A stretch of 57,441 nucleotides of DNA from Thermosyntropha lipolytica DSM 11003 (GTDB lineage: Bacteria > Bacillota > Syntrophomonadia > Syntrophomonadales > Syntrophomonadaceae): assembly GCF_900129805.1 (NCBI RefSeq), contig NZ_FQWY01000011.1:1-57441 (forward strand), given 5' to 3'. The notes beneath the pieces were generated by a model. The model had not been told where the DNA came from, searched no databases, and saw nothing but the letters and a program-made list of their open reading frames with translations. Shown here piece by piece: positions 9,834-20,324 of the stretch (the stretch's first letter is position 1; each line of letters begins with the position of its first letter). The position numbers and the translations under genes were made by a program.

Positions 9834-11110
9834 TGTTTGGCTCTTTAGGGCAGGCAGCAAAGATAGGAGACCTGCGTACGAAGATATTATTTACCTTACT
9901 TATGCTCCTGGTTTTCAGGCTGGGGGCTCATATACCTGTTCCAGGTATAAATTCACAAGCCATACAGGAACTCCTGGGTGGCCAGCTGTTTGGTTTTTTT
10001 GATATAATTTCTGGTGGTGCATTTAAAAAGTTCAGTATTTTTGCTATGAGCATCACACCCTATATTAATGCGTCTATTATAATGCAGCTTTTACAGGTTA
10101 TTATTCCTCGCCTGGAAGAGCTGTCTAAAGAAGGAGAAGAAGGGCGCAAGATCATTGCGCAATATGTTAGGTACGGGACAGTTATACTGGCTTTTATCCA
10201 GGCTATAGGGATGTCTATTGCTTTAGGACGCTATGGAGCTCTGGAAAATCCAGGTTTAGGTTCGTATCTGCTGATTGCGCTATCGCTTACCGCCGGGACA
10301 GCATTCCTGATGTGGATCGGGGAAATGATTACCGAACGAGGAATTGGCAACGGAATATCTCTTTTAATTTTTGCTGGGATTGTATCCCGGTTGCCGGGTG
10401 AGTTTGCGGCCGTCATTGAGCAGATTTCGGGCGGGATAATCGGGTTTTTCAATATAATTCTGTTCCTGGTTATAGCTTTGGCGATAATAGTTGCTATTAT
10501 TGCCGTTAATGAAGGGCAGAGAAGAATCCCGGTTCAGTATGCTAAAAGAGTAGTGGGCCGCAGGTTATATGGCGGACAGAGCACCTTTTTGCCGCTCAAG
10601 GTAAACTCAGCCGGGGTTATTCCGATAATCTTTGCTATGTCGCTCATGATGTTTCCGGCAACGATAGCTTCCTGGACTAATCCCCAGTCCAGCCTTAACC
10701 AGTTTTTAAACCATTACTTCCATTTTGGAACTGCGGCATATAATATACTTTATGCCTTTTTAATTGTATTCTTTACCTATTTTTATGTGGCTATAATATT
10801 CAATCCCCTGGATGTAGCCGAGAATCTAAAGAAATATGGGGGCTTTATACCAGGAATAAGACCGGGAAGGCCTACGGCCGAGTATATTGATAAGGTTTTG
10901 TCGCGGCTCACGCTGGCGGGCGGAGTTTTCCTGGCTCTGATTGCGGTCTTGCCTACCATAGTTATTGCCATAACGGGAGTAAAGGGGATATGGTTTGGAG
11001 GAACAGCCCTGCTTATAGTAGTTGGGGTGGCCCTTGATACTATGAAGCAGATTGAAGCTCACCTCCTTTTACGAAATTATGAAGGTTTTATCAAACAAAA
11101 CAGGAGATGA
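9833..11110 (+). CDS. secY: Protein translocase subunit SecY
   Basis: SecY is the channel of the general secretion pathway. The 425-residue protein shows about ten membrane helices, the early LLVFRLGAHIPVPGIN region, the FDIISGGAFKKFSIFAMSI segment, and the cytoplasmic loops with GQRRIPVQYAKR and NPLDVAENLKKYGGFIPGIRPG. It is translationally coupled to rplO and six bases upstream of adk. SecG is encoded far away at 49921 in this window. Confidence 0.98.
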   Translation: MFGSLGQAAKIGDLRTKILFTLLMLLVFRLGAHIPVPGINSQAIQELLGGQLFGFFDIISGGAFKKFSIFAMSITPYINASIIMQLLQVIIPRLEELSKEGEEGRKIIAQYVRYGTVILAFIQAIGMSIALGRYGALENPGLGSYLLIALSLTAGTAFLMWIGEMITERGIGNGISLLIFAGIVSRLPGEFAAVIEQISGGIIGFFNIILFLVIALAIIVAIIAVNEGQRRIPVQYAKRVVGRRLYGGQSTFLPLKVNSAGVIPIIFAMSLMMFPATIASWTNPQSSLNQFLNHYFHFGTAAYNILYAFLIVFFTYFYVAIIFNPLDVAENLKKYGGFIPGIRPGRPTAEYIDKVLSRLTLAGGVFLALIAVLPTIVIAITGVKGIWFGGTALLIVVGVALDTMKQIEAHLLLRNYEGFIKQNRR

Positions 11111-12531
<1,421 letters not shown>

Positions 12532-12543
12532 GAGGCGGTTGCT

Positions 12544-12834
12544 TTGGATGAAAGGATAGGCCGGGTAGTTATATCTAAACGGGGCAGAGATAAAGGCAGG
12601 TTGTTTGTAGTAGTTGATGTAGTGAATGAAAATTACTGCCTTATAGCTGATGGGGATCTGCGCAAGATAGAAAAGCCTAAACTCAAGAATGGCAGACATC
12701 TGCAGTTTACGAATTGGATAGCCGAAGATGTCATGGCATATCTGAGGGAAGGCAAGATGCCGGAAAACCATGTAATCAGGAAAAACCTTAAGCGGATTGA
12801 GGAAGCTAGAGAAAGAGATGGGAAGGAGGTCTGA
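12544..12834 (+). CDS. KOW-domain RNA-binding protein (L14e-like)
   Basis: A 96-residue basic protein with an N-terminal KOW-type SH3 barrel: [20 protein letters not shown] followed by [14 protein letters not shown], which recalls the archaeal and eukaryotic L14e family. The charged helix EARERDGKE closes the protein. It starts at TTG 12544 after AGGAGG and sits between map and infA, a spot where Clostridia commonly carry this gene. Binding to RNA or the ribosome is inferred from fold and location; the actual role is unknown. Confidence 0.85.
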   Translation: MDERIGRVVISKRGRDKGRLFVVVDVVNENYCLIADGDLRKIEKPKLKNGRHLQFTNWIAEDVMAYLREGKMPENHVIRKNLKRIEEARERDGKEV

Positions 12835-12836
12835 TA

Positions 12837-13055
12837 ATGGCTAAGGATGATGTTATTGAGGTCGAGGGTACGGTTATAGAACCATTGCCTAATGCTATGT
12901 TTCGCGTTGAACTGGAAAACGGCCATAAAGTCCTCGCCCATATATCGGGAAAGATGCGTATGAATTTTATAAGGATATTACCAGGAGATAGAGTAATGGT
13001 AGAATTATCGCCCTACGATTTGAATCGTGGCCGCATAGTCTACCGCTTCAAATAA
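12837..13055 (+). CDS. infA: Translation initiation factor IF-1
   Basis: IF-1 occupies the A site during initiation. The 72-residue OB-fold protein has the family pattern [47 protein letters not shown] and ends [13 protein letters not shown] start after AAGGAGG, two bases after the KOW gene stop. The usual neighbour rpmJ follows. Confidence 0.98.
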   Translation: MAKDDVIEVEGTVIEPLPNAMFRVELENGHKVLAHISGKMRMNFIRILPGDRVMVELSPYDLNRGRIVYRFK

Positions 13056-13090
13056 GAGGTCCCGTAAGGCTGATTAAGGAGGGAATAAAG

Positions 13091-13204
13091 TTGAAGGTCA
13101 GACCATCAGTAAAGCCTATGTGTGAAAAGTGCAAGGTAATAAAACGCAAAGGAAAAGTTATGGTTATATGCGAAAATCCCAAGCACAAACAGGTACAAGG
13201 TTAA
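13091..13204 (+). CDS. rpmJ: Ribosomal protein L36
   Basis: A 37-residue reading frame starts at TTG 13091 behind AAGGAGGG and reads [21 protein letters not shown] with C-terminal NPKHKQVQG. The C-x2-C-x12-C-x4-H pattern is the L36 zinc ribbon. It lies between infA and rpsM, the invariant place for this gene, so identification is firm despite the short length. Confidence 0.96.
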   Translation: MKVRPSVKPMCEKCKVIKRKGKVMVICENPKHKQVQG

Positions 13205-13224
13205 TAATTTGGAGGTGAATAGTT

Positions 13225-13593
13225 TTGGCAAGAATTGCGGGTGTAGACTTACCGCGTGATAAAAGGATAGAAATTGCTTTAACCTATATATATGGTATAG
13301 GAAGGCCATCTTCCCAGAAAATACTGGCCAAGGCAGGTATAAATCCTGATACCAGGGTCAAAGATTTAACTGAGGAAGAAGTTTCCAAACTGAGAGAAAT
13401 TATTGATCGCGAGTATACGGTAGAAGGTGACCTGCGCCGGGAAGTGAGCATGAATATAAAAAGATTGATGGATTTAGGATGCTATAGAGGCCTGCGTCAC
13501 CGTCGTGGCCTACCGGTAAGAGGACAGAGAACCAAGACTAATGCTCGTACCCGTAAAGGACCGCGGCGTACGGTAGCCGGTAAGAAGAAATAG
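13225..13593 (+). CDS. rpsM: Ribosomal protein S13
   Basis: S13 bridges the 30S head to the 50S subunit. The 122-residue product begins [25 protein letters not shown] and has the C-terminal [28 protein letters not shown] start at 13225 behind GGAGGTG. First gene of the alpha cluster proper. Confidence 0.97.
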   Translation: MARIAGVDLPRDKRIEIALTYIYGIGRPSSQKILAKAGINPDTRVKDLTEEEVSKLREIIDREYTVEGDLRREVSMNIKRLMDLGCYRGLRHRRGLPVRGQRTKTNARTRKGPRRTVAGKKK

Positions 13594-13619
13594 CTAGTAG
13601 GAGAAAAGGGGGATATTTA

Positions 13620-14012
13620 GTGGCCAAAAAGACAAGTACCAGGATTAAAAGGCGTGAAAAGAAGAATATCGAACACGGTATTGCCCATATAAAATCGACC
13701 TTTAACAACACTATTGTTACCATAACCGATAAAAACGGCAATGCTATTGCCTGGGCTAGTGCGGGAACAGTTGGCTTCAAAGGTTCCAGAAAAAGTACTC
13801 CCTTTGCTGCCCAGCAAGCAGCAGAGGCAGCAGCTAAAGCAGCTATGGAGCATGGTATGAAAGAAGTTGAGTGCTATGTAAAGGGACCGGGGGCAGGTAG
13901 AGAAGCAGCTATAAGGTCTCTGCAGGCTGCCGGACTGGAAATAAGCCTGATTAAGGATGTTACACCTATTCCACATAATGGATGCAGACCGCCGAAAAGA
14001 AGAAGGGTTTAA
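13620..14012 (+). CDS. rpsK: Ribosomal protein S11
   Basis: S11 sits on the platform near the E-site mRNA path. The 130-residue product has [38 protein letters not shown]-like [21 protein letters not shown], and the C-terminus [21 protein letters not shown] start at 13620 after a GGAGAAAAGGGGG stretch. Confidence 0.97.
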   Translation: MAKKTSTRIKRREKKNIEHGIAHIKSTFNNTIVTITDKNGNAIAWASAGTVGFKGSRKSTPFAAQQAAEAAAKAAMEHGMKEVECYVKGPGAGREAAIRSLQAAGLEISLIKDVTPIPHNGCRPPKRRRV

Positions 14013-14028
14013 GGAGGTAGTGGTTTAA

Positions 14029-14658
14029 GTGGGAAGATATACGGAAGCAGTTTGCCGCCAGTGCCGTCGGGAAGGAGAAAAGCTGTATCTGAAAGGAGAT
14101 AGATGCTATTCTGATAAGTGTGCTCTAGAAAGGCGTCCTTATGCTCCGGGAGTACACGGGCAAGGCCGCAGACAAAAGCTTAGTGAATATGGTATCCAGC
14201 TCAGGGAAAAACAGAAAACCAAGAGAATTTATGGGGTTCAGGAAAGACAATTCCGCAATTACTTTGAAAAAGCCGAGCGTCAGAAAGGTATAACCGGGGA
14301 AAATCTTCTGATATTGTTAGAAAGAAGATTAGATAATGTTGTATACCGTTTAGGTTTTGCTTCTTCCCGCAAGGAAGCGCGTCAGCTGGTAAACCACGGA
14401 CATTTTACGGTTAATGGGAAGAAAGCCAGCATTCCCTCTATGCTGGTTAAAGTGGGAGATGTCATCCAGGTAAGAGAAAAAAGCAAAAGTTCTCCCAAGT
14501 TCCAGGAACTCAAGGAACAGGCTGCTTATAAGACGGTTCCGGAATGGCTCAGCGTCGATGTAGAAAACATGAGTGGCACGGTTTTAGCTTATCCGACTAG
14601 AGACCAGATTGATACTCCAGTTAAGGAACAGCTTATTGTTGAGCTGTATTCAAGATAA
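14029..14658 (+). CDS. rpsD: Ribosomal protein S4 (four-cysteine form)
   Basis: S4 nucleates 30S assembly and is an S4-domain RNA binder; in Firmicutes it can repress its own synthesis. Two CxxC-like pairs near the N-terminus (CRQC and CYSDKC) form the zinc site. The S4 domain includes [29 protein letters not shown]. 209 residues, GTG start at 14029 behind AAGGAGG. No dedicated leader was recognised before it. Confidence 0.97.
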   Translation: MGRYTEAVCRQCRREGEKLYLKGDRCYSDKCALERRPYAPGVHGQGRRQKLSEYGIQLREKQKTKRIYGVQERQFRNYFEKAERQKGITGENLLILLERRLDNVVYRLGFASSRKEARQLVNHGHFTVNGKKASIPSMLVKVGDVIQVREKSKSSPKFQELKEQAAYKTVPEWLSVDVENMSGTVLAYPTRDQIDTPVKEQLIVELYSR

Positions 14659-14685
14659 AGACCTCTGAAGGAGGGGATTAAATAA

Positions 14686-15636
14686 ATGCTGGAGATGGAA
14701 AAGCCCCGTATCGAATGTGTAGAGAGGAATGAGGAAGCAAACTACGGGAAATTTGTCATTGAGCCTCTAGAAAGAGGCTATGGAACTACCCTGGGCAATT
14801 CTTTGCGAAGGGTTTTGCTTTCATCACTTCCGGGTGCGGCTGTAACTTCCATAAAGATTGATGGGGTTTTGCATGAGTTTTCTACTATTCCTCATGTAGT
14901 AGAAGATACTACGGAAATAATCCTTAATATAAAGCAGCTGGTAGTAAGCTATACTGGAAATGAGCGTAAAATAATAAGGCTGGAGCAGACAGGTCCTAAG
15001 AAGGTTACAGCCGGCGATATCGAACCTGATGCGGAAGTTACCATATTGAACCCGGATCTGCATATAGCTACCCTTGATGAAGGAGCTAAATTGAACATCG
15101 AGATGACAGTAGAGAGAGGACGGGGCTATGTAAGCGCAGATCAACAGCCGATAAAGAAAGAAGAAATAGTAGGGGTAATTCCTATTGATTCCATCTATAC
15201 ACCTATAAAGAAGGTAAATTATACGGTGGACAATGCCAGGGTAGGGAAGCGTACTGATTATGACCGTCTTACCCTGGAGGTGTGGACTAACGGCAGTATT
15301 ACTCCTGAAGAGGCTATAAGCTTATCGGCACAAATTTTGATAGAGTATCTTAAGCTTTTTACCGAAATGGATGATACCTATGCTGAGGTAGAGATTTTGG
15401 TGGAAAAAGAGGAAGAAAAGAAAGATAAGATCCTCGAAATGTCCATTGAAGAACTGGAACTTTCCGTACGTGCCTCCAATGGACTTAAGAGAGCCAATAT
15501 CAATACCGTAGGCGACTTAATCAATAAGACCCGTGAAGAAATGAGCAAGATAAGGAATCTGGGGCAAAAATCCCTGGAAGAGATCGAAAGGAAGCTCAAA
15601 GAGCTGGGTCTGGGCTTTAAACAGCCAGAGGACTGA
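14686..15636 (+). CDS. rpoA: RNA polymerase alpha subunit
   Basis: Alpha dimerises to start core assembly and its C-terminal domain contacts UP elements and activators. The N-terminal domain shows [20 protein letters not shown] and the C-terminal domain (from about residue 250) contains [22 protein letters not shown] with helix-hairpin-helix residues [11 protein letters not shown]. The linker is rich in Glu and Lys. 316 residues, ATG start after GAAGGAGGGG. Confidence 0.98.
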   Translation: MLEMEKPRIECVERNEEANYGKFVIEPLERGYGTTLGNSLRRVLLSSLPGAAVTSIKIDGVLHEFSTIPHVVEDTTEIILNIKQLVVSYTGNERKIIRLEQTGPKKVTAGDIEPDAEVTILNPDLHIATLDEGAKLNIEMTVERGRGYVSADQQPIKKEEIVGVIPIDSIYTPIKKVNYTVDNARVGKRTDYDRLTLEVWTNGSITPEEAISLSAQILIEYLKLFTEMDDTYAEVEILVEKEEEKKDKILEMSIEELELSVRASNGLKRANINTVGDLINKTREEMSKIRNLGQKSLEEIERKLKELGLGFKQPED

Positions 15637-15655
15637 GAAAGGAGGGTATATAAGG

Positions 15656-15997
15656 TTGAGCTATCGTAAATTAGGATTAAGAAGTGATCACAGAAAAGCC
15701 ATGCTGCGCAATGCTGTTACTTCTCTTTTGGAACATGGCCGCATAACTACTACCGAAACCAGGGCCAAGGAGATTCAGCGCATAGCTGATAAAATGATTA
15801 CCCTGGGTAAACGGGGAGACTTACATGCTAGAAGGCAGGCTTATGCCTATATCATGCGTGAAGATGTTGTTTACAAATTATTTACGGAGCTGGCTGAACG
15901 CTATGCGGACAGACAGGGGGGCTATACCCGGGTAATAAGAACCGGATTCCGCAGAGGAGACGGAGCTCCCATGGCGGTATTAGAATTAGTAGAATAA
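15656..15997 (+). CDS. rplQ: Ribosomal protein L17
   Basis: L17 is a tunnel-exit protein. The 113-residue product reads [24 protein letters not shown] and later [26 protein letters not shown], both diagnostic. TTG start at 15656 behind AAAGGAGGG. Ends the alpha cluster and is followed after seven bases by the ECF transporter genes. Confidence 0.97.
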   Translation: MSYRKLGLRSDHRKAMLRNAVTSLLEHGRITTTETRAKEIQRIADKMITLGKRGDLHARRQAYAYIMREDVVYKLFTELAERYADRQGGYTRVIRTGFRRGDGAPMAVLELVE

Positions 15998-16004
15998 GAG
16001 AGCC

Positions 16005-16835
16005 ATGATTGAATTTATCGATGTCGGCTACAGGTATGCGGAAAATGCCGAATGGGTATTTAACAAGGTAAGTTTTAATATAGAAAAAGGCGATTTTGTA
16101 GGAATTGTAGGCAAAAATGGCTCTGGTAAATCAACTTTAGCCCGTATGTTCAACGGGCTTTTACTCCCTACTTGCGGAAAAGTTCTGGTGGATGGATGGG
16201 ATACCAGATCAGCTTCCCGGCTTTATGATATAAGGCGCAAGGTAGGCTTGCTCCTACCCCATCCCGACCATCAAATAGTAGCGAGTGTCGTAGAAGATGA
16301 TGTAGCTTTTGGGCCAGCCAACTTGGGCCTTGATTCCCGGGAAATAAGGCAGAGGGTAGATGAAGCACTAAAACTGGTAGAGATGGAGGAGTTTAAAAAA
16401 CATCCTCCTTATCTTTTATCCGGAGGACAAAAACAAAGGGTGGCTTTGGCCGGTATTCTGGCTTTAAAACCTGATTACCTGGTTCTGGATGAACCTACTT
16501 CTATGCTGGAACCGGCAGGGCAAAAAGAAGTAGTCCGTATATTGCAGAAAATAAACCGGGAATCAGGGGTTGCCCTTATATGGATAACGCATAATTTGGA
16601 AGAGATCATACATGCTGAGCGAATAATGGTACTGCAAGAAGGAAGCTTGAACGAGTACCGGAATATAAAGCTGCTCCTCCTTAAGACAGAGCTGTGGCAG
16701 AAGGCAGGGATAGAACCTTTAAGTTATGCCTGCATGACAGAGCTCTTAGGCCTTAAAGAATCTCTTCCCCTTCCTAGTGATTTTACAGCCGAAGAAATGG
16801 TGGATAACCTATGTCGATACTATTGGAAAAGGTAA
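16005..16835 (+). CDS. ecfA1: ECF transporter ATPase EcfA1
   Basis: One of the two ATPases of the energy-coupling factor module that powers vitamin-specific S-components. Walker A GKNGSGKST lies near residue 37, the ABC signature is LLSGGQKQR, Walker B is YLVLDEPTS, and the switch is ITHNLEE. The Q-loop is odd: where relatives have VFQNPD this protein reads LLPHPD, so the usual glutamine is replaced by proline. Its last 25 bases overlap ecfA2. 276 residues; the ATG at 16005 follows GAGAG. Confidence 0.93.
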   Translation: MIEFIDVGYRYAENAEWVFNKVSFNIEKGDFVGIVGKNGSGKSTLARMFNGLLLPTCGKVLVDGWDTRSASRLYDIRRKVGLLLPHPDHQIVASVVEDDVAFGPANLGLDSREIRQRVDEALKLVEMEEFKKHPPYLLSGGQKQRVALAGILALKPDYLVLDEPTSMLEPAGQKEVVRILQKINRESGVALIWITHNLEEIIHAERIMVLQEGSLNEYRNIKLLLLKTELWQKAGIEPLSYACMTELLGLKESLPLPSDFTAEEMVDNLCRYYWKR

Positions 16836-17677
16836 CTTATGTATACCAGAGCGGAACCCCCTGGCAAAAAACTGCTCTTTGTGATGTATCACTTGCCATA
16901 AAAAAAGGTGATTGTGTGGGCATTATGGGGCGAGCAGGTGCGGGAAAATCTACCCTGCTTGCGGTTTTAAACGGCCTTTTAAAACCGCAAAAAGGCAGAG
17001 TAATTGTAGATGGTATAGATGTAACCTCTTTACCTGCTCATAAGATGGCTTTTTTAAGGCAGAAAGTAGGATTAGTTTTTCAGTTTCCCGAAGAGCAGTT
17101 TTTTGCTCCCACGGTATATGAGGAAATAAGTTTTGCTCTGCATAATGCAGGTTTTACCCGCGGGGAAGTAGAAAGACGGGTAAAAGATGCCATGGACAAA
17201 GTAGGCTTAGATTATGCCTCCTTCAAAGAACGAAGTCTTTATACTTTAAGCAGTGGGGAAAAAAGGCGTGTAGGTTTAGCTACGGTATTAGCCCTAAAGC
17301 CTCAATATCTTTTACTGGATGAGCCGACAGCAGCTTTAGACTATGAGGGAAGAGAAAAAATATATGCGATAATAAGAGAGGCCAATAAAAGGGGTACTAC
17401 CGTAATTATAGTGGCTCACAACCTGGAGCATCTGGCTAATGTCTGCAACCGCATAATAATACTGGAGGAGGGCAGGGTAGCTCTCGATTTACAGCTGGAG
17501 GAACTAGCCCTTTACGCCGAAGAGATGGAAAGGCTTGGTATTTATCCGCCTTTTCATCATCAGGTTGTGCATAAGCTGCAGAAAAAAGGTTTAGATATAA
17601 ATATTTATATTAAAACCCGGGAAGAAGCAGCTTGCGCAGTTAAAAAATTATTTCCCTCTTTGCAGGAAGGAGAATAA
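16811..17677 (+). CDS. ecfA2: ECF transporter ATPase EcfA2
   Basis: Second ATPase of the ECF module. Walker A GRAGAGKST, Q-loop VFQFPEEQFF with the normal glutamine, Walker B YLLLDEPTAALD and switch VAHNLEHL are present. The signature is LSSGEKRR, a deviation from LSGGQ. 288 residues. The ATG lies inside the end of ecfA1 (25-base overlap), consistent with equimolar heterodimer production. ecfT follows one base after the stop. Confidence 0.93.
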   Translation: MSILLEKVTYVYQSGTPWQKTALCDVSLAIKKGDCVGIMGRAGAGKSTLLAVLNGLLKPQKGRVIVDGIDVTSLPAHKMAFLRQKVGLVFQFPEEQFFAPTVYEEISFALHNAGFTRGEVERRVKDAMDKVGLDYASFKERSLYTLSSGEKRRVGLATVLALKPQYLLLDEPTAALDYEGREKIYAIIREANKRGTTVIIVAHNLEHLANVCNRIIILEEGRVALDLQLEELALYAEEMERLGIYPPFHHQVVHKLQKKGLDINIYIKTREEAACAVKKLFPSLQEGE

Positions 17678-17678
17678 G

Positions 17679-18422
17679 GTGCAGATAGGAGCAGGTATAG
17701 GGCAGTATGTGCCGGGAAATTCTTTTTTGCACAGCCTAGACCCCCGCAGCAAACTGGTGTCTACCATGCTGCTGGTAATATCAGTACTGGTAGCTGATTT
17801 TCCTTTTCCTCTTATCGCTGTGCTCCTGGTGATTATGCTGGAAGTCATTTTAAGCAGGGTAGGTATAGCTTATTATTTGCGGTCGGCTAAGCCTTTGCTA
17901 TATTTAGTTTTGCTTACCGTTTTTTTGCAGCTTCTCCTGGGAGGAAAGGCAGTAAATGCCTTTAGCCTCTTTTGGCGTTTAACCGGTGTTATTATGGTGT
18001 TACAGGTAATGATGGCTACTACTTCCCCTCTAGCTTTAATGGCAGGAGGGGAAAAGATGCTGATGCCTCTTAAGAGATTAAAACTTCCCCTACCGGAGCT
18101 TATGATGATAATGACTATAGCTTTGCGCTTTATTCCCCTTTATATGGAGGAATGGGAGCGCATAAAAAGGGCCCAGATGAGCCGGGGGATAGATTTTTAT
18201 CATTCCAGTTTAATAAAAAGGTTAAAAAATCTTATGGCTATATTAGTTCCCCTCTTCAGGATCTCTTTTCAGCGGGCAGATGATTTGGCTTTAGCCATGG
18301 AAGCCAGGTGTTATCGGGGATTAGAAGGAAGAACCTGCCTTTATGACTTAAAGATAACCGGTAAAGATCTTTTTTGGATAGCAGTAGCAGGAGGAATAGC
18401 TTGTATAAGCATATGCCTATGA
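17679..18422 (+). CDS. ecfT: ECF transporter transmembrane coupling subunit EcfT
   Basis: EcfT couples the ATPases to substrate-binding S-proteins in the membrane. The 247-residue product starts with the family segment GQYVPGNSFLHSLDPRSKL, has several membrane helices, and carries the two cytosolic coupling motifs, seen here as MSRGID and AMEARCYRG. GTG start at 17679 with GGAAGGAG upstream. No S-component gene is in the window, so the substrates cannot be named. Confidence 0.94.
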   Translation: MQIGAGIGQYVPGNSFLHSLDPRSKLVSTMLLVISVLVADFPFPLIAVLLVIMLEVILSRVGIAYYLRSAKPLLYLVLLTVFLQLLLGGKAVNAFSLFWRLTGVIMVLQVMMATTSPLALMAGGEKMLMPLKRLKLPLPELMMIMTIALRFIPLYMEEWERIKRAQMSRGIDFYHSSLIKRLKNLMAILVPLFRISFQRADDLALAMEARCYRGLEGRTCLYDLKITGKDLFWIAVAGGIACISICL

Positions 18423-19168
18423 ATAGGGAAGAAACAAAAAGGGTAAAGCTGATAATAGAATATGATGGGAGCAATTATCACGGCTTTCAGGTGCAGAAAA
18501 ACGCGCATACTATACAGGCAGAACTAGAAAAGGCTATTATAAGGCTTACCGGGGAAAAAGTATCCCTGATAGCGGCGGGAAGGACTGATGCCGGAGTACA
18601 TGCCTTAGGCCAGGTGGTAGCTTTTGACACGGCTTCCCGCATACCGCCCGAAAGGTGGAAATATGCCTTAAACAGCGTATTGCCGTTTGACATAAGGGTG
18701 AGGGAAAGCACTTATGTGGACAGGGATTTCCATCCCCGTTTCCATGCGCAAAGCAAGATTTACCATTATATCATTTACCGGCAGGAAAAAGGAGCAGTTT
18801 TTTATCGCCGTTATGCCTGGGTAAACACCGATCCTTTGGATATAGAAGAGATGAAGAGGGCTGCTGGCTATATAATCGGTACCCATGATTTTCGTTCTTT
18901 TTGCAGCAGCGGCTCCCCGGTAAAAAATTTCACCCGCACGGTCAAAAGGCTGGAAATAACAGACAGATTCCCTTTTTTACTGCTCAAGATAGAAGCAGAT
19001 GGATTCTTATACAACATGGTAAGGATAATAACCGGCACTTTAGCCGAAATTGGCAAAGGGGATTATCCTGCACAAGCCATGAAGGATATCCTTAAGGCAC
19101 GAGATCGCAAGCGGGCTGGGGCTACTGCTCCTCCCCAGGGACTATATTTGATAGAAGTAAAATACTGA
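18419..19168 (+). CDS. truA: tRNA pseudouridine(38-40) synthase
   Basis: TruA converts uridines 38-40 of the tRNA anticodon arm to pseudouridine. The catalytic aspartate lies in AGRTDAGVHALGQV and the fold markers FHPRFHAQSK, YIIGTHDFRSFC and FLYNMVRIITG follow. The start is uncertain: ATG 18419 overlaps the ecfT stop as ATGA, ATG 18413 is two codons earlier, and TTG 18401 has the best spaced AGGAGG. All give nearly the same protein. It precedes rplM as in Bacillus. Confidence 0.94.
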   Translation: MNREETKRVKLIIEYDGSNYHGFQVQKNAHTIQAELEKAIIRLTGEKVSLIAAGRTDAGVHALGQVVAFDTASRIPPERWKYALNSVLPFDIRVRESTYVDRDFHPRFHAQSKIYHYIIYRQEKGAVFYRRYAWVNTDPLDIEEMKRAAGYIIGTHDFRSFCSSGSPVKNFTRTVKRLEITDRFPFLLLKIEADGFLYNMVRIITGTLAEIGKGDYPAQAMKDILKARDRKRAGATAPPQGLYLIEVKY

Positions 19169-19188
19169 AATTTAAATTGGTCCTTTTC

Positions 19189-19218
19189 TTGACAAGAACA
19201 GTGGAATTTAGCTAATAT
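19189..19218 (+). promoter_or_regulatory. Sigma-A type promoter for rplM-rpsI
   Basis: A perfect -35 TTGACA (19189-19194) is followed after 18 bases by TAATAT (19213-19218). It lies just after truA and shortly before the leader hairpin of rplM, so rplM-rpsI can be transcribed independently of the long upstream operon. Confidence 0.72.
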
Positions 19219-19238
19219 AATTAGGTAGGCTTATCTAT

Positions 19239-19265
19239 ATGCCTGCTTGGCCCCGTTAGCAGGCA
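19239..19265 (+). promoter_or_regulatory. Leader hairpin before rplM (L13 leader candidate)
   Basis: A perfect 9-bp stem, ATGCCTGCT (19239-19247) with its complement at 19257-19265 region, closes a loop containing TGGCCCCG. It falls in the roughly 100-base transcribed leader between the promoter and the rplM start. Firmicutes are known to have an L13 autoregulatory leader at this place; that this hairpin belongs to that family is inference from position, not from a model match. It is not followed by a U-tract, so it is not a plain terminator. Confidence 0.55.
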
Positions 19266-19318
19266 TAGTTGAGATAGAAGATACTGTTAAATTTAAGACA
19301 GAAACAGGAGGGAAAACT

Positions 19319-19753
19319 GTGAAAACCTACATGGCAAAACCGGCGGAAATTGAACGCAAATGGTATGTAATAGATGCCAGTGGGCAGCCTTTAGGAAGGC
19401 TGGCTTCCGAAGTAGCTGCGATTTTGCGAGGAAAACACAAACCTATATATACTCCCCATGTAGATACTGGTGACTATGTTATCGTAATAAATGCCGAAAA
19501 GATAGTATTGACAGGAGATAAACTGAACAAGAAAATGTACCGCCACCATTCCGGTTATCCGGGTGGCTTGAAAGAGATGAGCTATCGGGACCTTTTGCAA
19601 AAGAAACCGGAGAAGGCTATTGAACTGGCGGTGAAAGGTATGCTTCCCCACAACCGTTTAGGCCGCAAGATGTTTAAAAAACTTAAAGTATACCGGGGAA
19701 GCGAACATCCACATCAGGCTCAAAAACCGGAAATTCGCGAGCTTAGAGGGTAA
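19319..19753 (+). CDS. rplM: Ribosomal protein L13
   Basis: L13 is an early 50S assembly protein. I start it at GTG 19319, six bases after AGGAGGG, giving 144 residues with [19 protein letters not shown] as in relatives; a longer reading from 19247 would run through the leader hairpin. [23 protein letters not shown] and [19 protein letters not shown] are diagnostic. rpsI follows after 11 bases. Confidence 0.96.
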   Translation: MKTYMAKPAEIERKWYVIDASGQPLGRLASEVAAILRGKHKPIYTPHVDTGDYVIVINAEKIVLTGDKLNKKMYRHHSGYPGGLKEMSYRDLLQKKPEKAIELAVKGMLPHNRLGRKMFKKLKVYRGSEHPHQAQKPEIRELRG

Positions 19754-19764
19754 GGAGGATGAAG

Positions 19765-20157
19765 ATGGCAAAGGTACAGTACTGGGGAACCGGGCGGAGA
19801 AAAACAGCGGTAGCCAGAGTAAGGCTGATACCTGGTGAAGGCAGGATAATCATAAATAACCGGGAATTTGAAGATTTCTTTCCCAACAAAGTAAGCCGCT
19901 TGATTGTTAAACAGCCTTTGGTATTAACCGGCATGGAAGGCAGATTTGATGTGATTTGCCGGGTGCATGGCGGCGGGGTAAGCGGACAGGCAGGAGCAGT
20001 ACGCCTGGGTATTGCCCGAGCATTAGTGAAGGCCAACCCTGATTTGCGGCCTCAGCTCAAGAAAGCAGGCTTCTTAACCCGCGATCCGCGTATGGTGGAG
20101 AGAAAGAAATACGGTCTGCACAAAGCCAGAAAAGCACCGCAGTATTCCAAACGCTAA
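19765..20157 (+). CDS. rpsI: Ribosomal protein S9
   Basis: S9 has a C-terminal tail that reaches P-site tRNA. The 130-residue product begins [20 protein letters not shown] and ends in the basic [21 protein letters not shown] 19765 is chosen over ATG 19759 because AAGGAGG ends directly at 19758. The pair rplM-rpsI ends in a strong terminator. Confidence 0.97.
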   Translation: MAKVQYWGTGRRKTAVARVRLIPGEGRIIINNREFEDFFPNKVSRLIVKQPLVLTGMEGRFDVICRVHGGGVSGQAGAVRLGIARALVKANPDLRPQLKKAGFLTRDPRMVERKKYGLHKARKAPQYSKR

Positions 20158-20174
20158 AATATGGTACAGAAGCT

Positions 20175-20220
20175 ATAAAGGAGGCATTTCTCTTGCGAGA
20201 ATGTCTCCTTTATTTTTATC
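20175..20220 (+). terminator. Rho-independent terminator after rpsI
   Basis: A long stem pairs 20175-20192 with 20197-20213 (one bulged T, one G-U pair) around a four-base loop, followed by a T-rich run, tatttttatctttt. It closes the ribosomal protein super-cluster. The approximately 100 bases after it contain an isolated TTGACA (20273) without a clear -10, and nothing else I can name. Confidence 0.88.
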
Positions 20221-20324
20221 TTTTGACTACCCGGAAGGAGGCTTAATAAGTTATAATAAAATCATCTAAAAATTGACAAAAAAACATATTTTCAGTCAAG
20301 CTGATGGGAAGTGGGGAGGAGTTT

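Noticed and set aside
19247-19318. N-terminal extension of L13 from 19247
   Set aside because: It overlaps the leader hairpin, and the GTG at 19319 has proper ribosome binding site spacing and the family N-terminus.
20273-20300. TTGACA as promoter for the cyclic-di-GMP enzyme
   Set aside because: No acceptable -10 lies 16-18 bases downstream.
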